From Candidatus Melainabacteria bacterium (GTDB lineage Bacteria; Cyanobacteriota; Vampirovibrionia; Obscuribacterales; Obscuribacteraceae): a stretch of 17,028 nucleotides of DNA. Position 1 is the stretch's first letter. Each line of letters begins with the position of its first letter. A program made the translations under genes and the position numbers. The stretch is taken from NCBI GenBank assembly GCA_003175915.1, contig PSRH01000284.1, positions 1 through 17,028 on the forward strand, written 5' to 3'. Shown in pieces: positions 14,576 through 17,028 of this stretch. The notes beneath the pieces are model-generated. The model did no database searches and was not told the DNA's origin. It was given only the letters and a program-made list of their open reading frames with translations.

Positions 14576-15286
14576 CTAAGAGAGTCTCTCAACTTGGCGT
14601 GCTCTCAATTGAGAGATGAACGCGCCCGTGTCGATGACAATGGCATCACCCGGGGAAGTGCGGTTGGCGCGATCGGCGCCAAACCAGCGGGCAATGTACC
14701 TGGCTATCATGTCGGTTTCGATGTTGACGGAATCATTTACCTTGAGCGTACCAAAAGTGGTGACCGCCAATGTATGAGGAATCAAGACTACGTTGAAGGT
14801 GAATCGGTCTCTTACATCCGGCTCAGGCATCGGATCGCAGCCGGCTACCGTCAATGAGACGCCATCCACTGCCACAGAACCCTTTTCTATAAAGAACGGC
14901 GCCCAGATAACATCCAGCTCGAAGGTAACTCGCTTGGAAAATCCTTCTTCGAAGGCTGCTTTGACTCTGGCAACCGTGTCGATATGACCGCTGACAAGAT
15001 GACCGCCCAGGCGATCTCCTAATCTCAATGCCGGTTCCAGATTCACTGAGCTGCCCCGCGCCAAAGATCCCAGCTTGCTGCGATTGAGCGTCTCGTGCAC
15101 AGCCTCAACGACGAAGGAACTGTCATCCCGTTGAACGACAGTAAGGCAGCAACCACTGACGCTTACTGACTCGCCGACTTTCAAACTGGGTGCGATCTTA
15201 GGGGCCTCAATCGTCAACCGCCTGCCTTCGGAGCTGTCCGAAACCTTGATGACCGAGCCGATTTCCTCAACAATGCCAGAAAACAT
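14576..15286 (-). CDS. ribE: Riboflavin synthase alpha chain RibE
   Basis: Riboflavin synthase dismutates two 6,7-dimethyl-8-ribityllumazine molecules to riboflavin. The 236-residue sequence starts with the signature MFSGIVEE. It shows two lumazine-binding halves, about 1-97 (SVSGCCLTV at 42-50) and about 98-205 (VAVDGVSLTV at 138-147), joined at GGHLVSGHIDTVA. The C-terminal tail after about 206 is around 30 residues longer than minimal family members, and its last part is encoded over a perfect 14-bp palindrome. The ATG has only a weak upstream site (AAGAGA). It is the first gene of the minus-strand rib operon, and the divergent gap 15287-15608 would hold its promoter. Some databases call this gene ribC. 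Confidence 0.97.
   Translation of the reverse strand: MFSGIVEEIGSVIKVSDSSEGRRLTIEAPKIAPSLKVGESVSVSGCCLTVVQRDDSSFVVEAVHETLNRSKLGSLARGSSVNLEPALRLGDRLGGHLVSGHIDTVARVKAAFEEGFSKRVTFELDVIWAPFFIEKGSVAVDGVSLTVAGCDPMPEPDVRDRFTFNVVLIPHTLAVTTFGTLKVNDSVNIETDMIARYIARWFGADRANRTSPGDAIVIDTGAFISQLRARQVERLS
14602..14615. repeat. Perfect 14-bp palindrome in the ribE tail
   Basis: CTCTCAATTGAGAG is its own reverse complement. It lies in the last codons of ribE, about 70 bases upstream of the chosen ribBA start. A second, smaller dyad GAGAG-T-CTCTC is at 14580-14590. It may be chance in a coding tail or a binding site or RNA fold acting on ribBA. Confidence 0.4.
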
Positions 15287-15608
15287 CTTTCTCTTACAAC
15301 CCGATTTATGGAAACGACGCTTAATATTCTAGCGATTAGTGTTTGGAAACCTACTAAAACCTCAACTTGCCTTCACCTTGCGTTACTTTGCAACCAGTGC
15401 GAGGCAAGAACTGCCGGAGGCTTGGCAGTTGCCACTTGTGAAGCGGGTAAATCCGCTCTTAAGAACCGCTAAAGCTTCTCCCACGAGCCAGCCGTTGGCG
15501 GGGCTCAAACCTCCACCGGCGCCACAGTCATACGCGGCCATCGCATATGTAATAGAATTCCCTGGTTCTGACTTGGCTAAAGCAGCTCTTAGGCTGTCGA
15601 CCTGACGA
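15287..15608. other. Divergent intergenic region, rib operon / exported TPR gene, hairpin-rich
   Basis: 322 bases lie between the divergent ribE and TPR starts. A minus-strand TAGAAT (within 15326-15334) could be a -10 for ribE, but no good -35 is seen. Three hairpins follow one another on one side: AACTGCC/GGCAGTT (15409-15430), AGCGG/CCGCT (15442-15457) and GAGCC/GGCTC with an inner GCC/GGC (15485-15506). I searched by eye for FMN riboswitch, cobalamin, TPP and tmRNA consensus stretches and found none. Frames are open on both strands across part of it but lack ribosome-binding sites. Function unknown. Confidence 0.5.
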
Positions 15609-17028
15609 ATGCATCTAAAATCACCGTTCACTTCCAGCCATCGCTTTAGCGAATTATTCATTACCGCTTCTGTTCTGACAATTCTTTTGCTTGCCCCACC
15701 GGTACAGGCGGCAGGCAGTGAATGGAAAGTGCTATTAGCTGAAGGCGAAGGCAGACTGAAGACCCAAGAGCTCCAGGCTGCTGAAGATTGCTTCCGTCGA
15801 GCCGTACAGAAAGTTCGCCAAGACAAAAATTCATCAGCCGACGATGTGGCTAGGTGTCTTAAGAGCCTGGCGGGCATTTTGCAATTCGAGAACAACACCG
15901 AGGATGCCCTACCGCTCTATAAAAATTCACTTCACACTCTAGAAAGAGCTCATGGTAAACAGAGCCGTGAGATTGTGCCGACCCTTCTTTCTCTCGGAGC
16001 TGTCTTCGAAGCGGAGGGCGAATATCGACGGGCGATCAAGTTCTACGATCGCGCCGTTTTGATATCAGAAAATTTGGACGGGACCGACAGCCTATCTAAT
16101 GCCGAGTGTCAGTATCGTCTGGGTCGCGCGTCATTCAAAGCAGGTTCTTCAGCCCTGGCGGAAACCTGCTATGGTCAGGCGCTGACAGCGATCATGCATC
16201 AATCCCACTTGCCGTCAGATCTATTATTAGCAAGTCTTCTATCTGACTACATAGACTTGTTGAGTAAGACCGCACCGGAACGCAGTACTCGCCCTTCCAA
16301 TTTTCAACAGCAGTTATTGAAAGATCAGATTACCTCAGTGCAAAGAACCAAGGGCACTCCGGCCTGGACTTGGGATACAGCAGTATCGGGCAAGTTGAAA
16401 ACTGAACTGCGCGGTGAGCAGGGAATCAAAGAAAAACTTTCTTCGCCTACGTCAGAAGATCAATCAAAAACTACAGCACCCCTAACAGTATCCGACTTCG
16501 CTTCATTAGAAGCGCTCAGCCAGCAAAGGGTTGATTTCTATGAGCGCATGATTGCTGCAGATATTGATTCTCTCGGGGCGAATCATCCGAGCGTCGCCAG
16601 AGATCTTTATGGGCTGGCTTCCGTGTATCTAGCCGAGAACAAGTATGAAGAGGCAAAACCACTCTTGATGCGTGCTTTGGACATTTATCGGCGCATATAC
16701 AAAACCGATACTGGCCCAGTGAGGAGGCTCCAATCACTCTTGAACTTGATTGCCGAGGAACAAAATGCGGTACCCGATCTTGGCGACTCGGGAAGAGATT
16801 ATCTTGCAATTTTGCCGCGCATACCACTTGCGGCACAGAATTTCGAGATGGCGTTGAGACTGAACTATCTTGCTCTTCTTTGCTTTAGTAAAGACCGACT
16901 GGAGGCTGCAGACAAAATTTACGCTTGGGCGCTGGCTGCCACTGCCCTTGCCTGTGGAGAGCGCAGCATGCTGACAGCAAATTGTCTAACGGACTATGGC
17001 CGTTTGCTGCGTCGCTTGGGCAGACAAC
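15609..17028 (+). CDS. Exported TPR-repeat protein, 3' partial
   Basis: The frame is open from ATG 15609 to the window end (473 full codons). It has a typical signal peptide: basic and polar start, hydrophobic SELFITASVLTILLLAPP, and a likely cleavage after VQA (residues 32-34). An in-frame TGA at 15603-15605 stands just before the ATG. Tetratricopeptide-type helices fill residues about 40-200: LQAAEDCFRRAVQKV, NNTEDALPLYKNSLHTLE and GEYRRAIKFYDRAVLISE. They resume at about 300-450, with NHPSVARDLYGLASVYL and NKYEEAKPLLMRALDIYRR, similar in style to kinesin-light-chain-like TPRs. A polar stretch (about 225-295) separates the two blocks. No enzymatic domain is seen. The ribosome-binding site is weak. 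It is predicted to be periplasmic or surface-exposed, with protein-binding function. The C-terminus lies outside the window. Confidence 0.85.
   Translation, partial: MHLKSPFTSSHRFSELFITASVLTILLLAPPVQAAGSEWKVLLAEGEGRLKTQELQAAEDCFRRAVQKVRQDKNSSADDVARCLKSLAGILQFENNTEDALPLYKNSLHTLERAHGKQSREIVPTLLSLGAVFEAEGEYRRAIKFYDRAVLISENLDGTDSLSNAECQYRLGRASFKAGSSALAETCYGQALTAIMHQSHLPSDLLLASLLSDYIDLLSKTAPERSTRPSNFQQQLLKDQITSVQRTKGTPAWTWDTAVSGKLKTELRGEQGIKEKLSSPTSEDQSKTTAPLTVSDFASLEALSQQRVDFYERMIAADIDSLGANHPSVARDLYGLASVYLAENKYEEAKPLLMRALDIYRRIYKTDTGPVRRLQSLLNLIAEEQNAVPDLGDSGRDYLAILPRIPLAAQNFEMALRLNYLALLCFSKDRLEAADKIYAWALAATALACGERSMLTANCLTDYGRLLRRLGRQ

Noticed and set aside
14536..14592. Longer ribBA start at 14592
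   Set aside because: It would overlap ribE and lacks a ribosome-binding site; the ATG at 14535 has AAGGAA 8 bases upstream.
15480..15530. tRNA or tmRNA T-arm-like segment (gggg-ctcaaac-ctcc)
   Set aside because: The loop lacks TTC, the stem has a mismatch, and no acceptor, D or anticodon arm can be built around it.
15339..15605. GTG-started 88-codon frame directly upstream of and in frame with the exported TPR gene
   Set aside because: It has no ribosome-binding site and no recognisable protein character. The TPR gene has its own convincing signal peptide right after the TGA, so a readthrough fusion is not supported.
15287..15608. FMN riboswitch upstream of ribE
   Set aside because: The context is right, but the conserved FMN-element stretches (AGGGGCAGGGTGAAATTCCC-like and GACCGGCGGT-like) are not present on the minus strand.
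15383..15898. 171-codon minus-strand frame covering the divergent gap and the TPR gene's 5' end
   Set aside because: It runs antisense to the signal peptide and first repeats of a well-supported gene, and no start has a ribosome-binding site. The part inside the gap has some plausible protein-like stretches, but not enough to call a gene.

Overview
This is a 17 kb bacterial chromosomal window of roughly even base composition, densely packed with housekeeping and metabolic genes. I saw no rRNA, tRNA, insertion sequence, phage gene or CRISPR array. The taxon cannot be fixed from sequence alone. The NAD-dependent DNA ligase and Shine-Dalgarno-led genes show it is a bacterium. The many TPR proteins with signal peptides or membrane domains would suit an environmental lineage such as Vampirovibrionia/Obscuribacterales or a similar deep branch; that is inference at low confidence.

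Layout. (1) 1-1571, plus strand: the 3' part of an enoyl-CoA hydratase followed by a PaaG-type isomerase, a CoA-thioester pair resembling the phenylacetate degradation genes paaF-paaG. (2) 1806-3908, plus strand: a 700-residue membrane protein with an embedded spermidine-synthase-like domain that appears to lack the catalytic aspartate. It is preceded by a perfect 9-bp inverted repeat. (3) 3953-8604, minus strand: a tight four-gene run, thiolase - ligA - small two-helix membrane protein - exported TPR protein, with gaps of 18, 13 and 7 bases. (4) 8605-8934: a divergent intergenic region holding a possible small basic ORF. (5) 8935-12641, plus strand: an RDD-family membrane protein, a degenerate extended-SDR protein with a C-terminal SCP2-like lipid-binding domain, and a six-helix membrane protein with a C-terminal TPR domain. 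(6) 12664-15286, minus strand: a riboflavin operon ribE - ribBA - ribH, without ribD. (7) 15287-15608: a divergent intergenic region with three consecutive hairpins. (8) 15609 to the window end, plus strand: an exported TPR protein cut by the window edge.

How the genes work together. The hydratase, isomerase and thiolase could all act on acyl-CoA thioesters, although the thiolase lies on the opposite strand in a different operon. The three rib genes supply riboflavin synthase, the two first committed enzymes (fused) and lumazine synthase, so only the RibD step and the dephosphorylation must be encoded elsewhere. The SDR-SCP2 protein beside an RDD membrane protein suggests a lipid- or membrane-related role, but this is inference. 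I found no defence or mobile system. The most unusual items are the SDR-SCP2 fusion, the SpeE-like membrane fusion and the hairpin-rich region at 15.4-15.5 kb.
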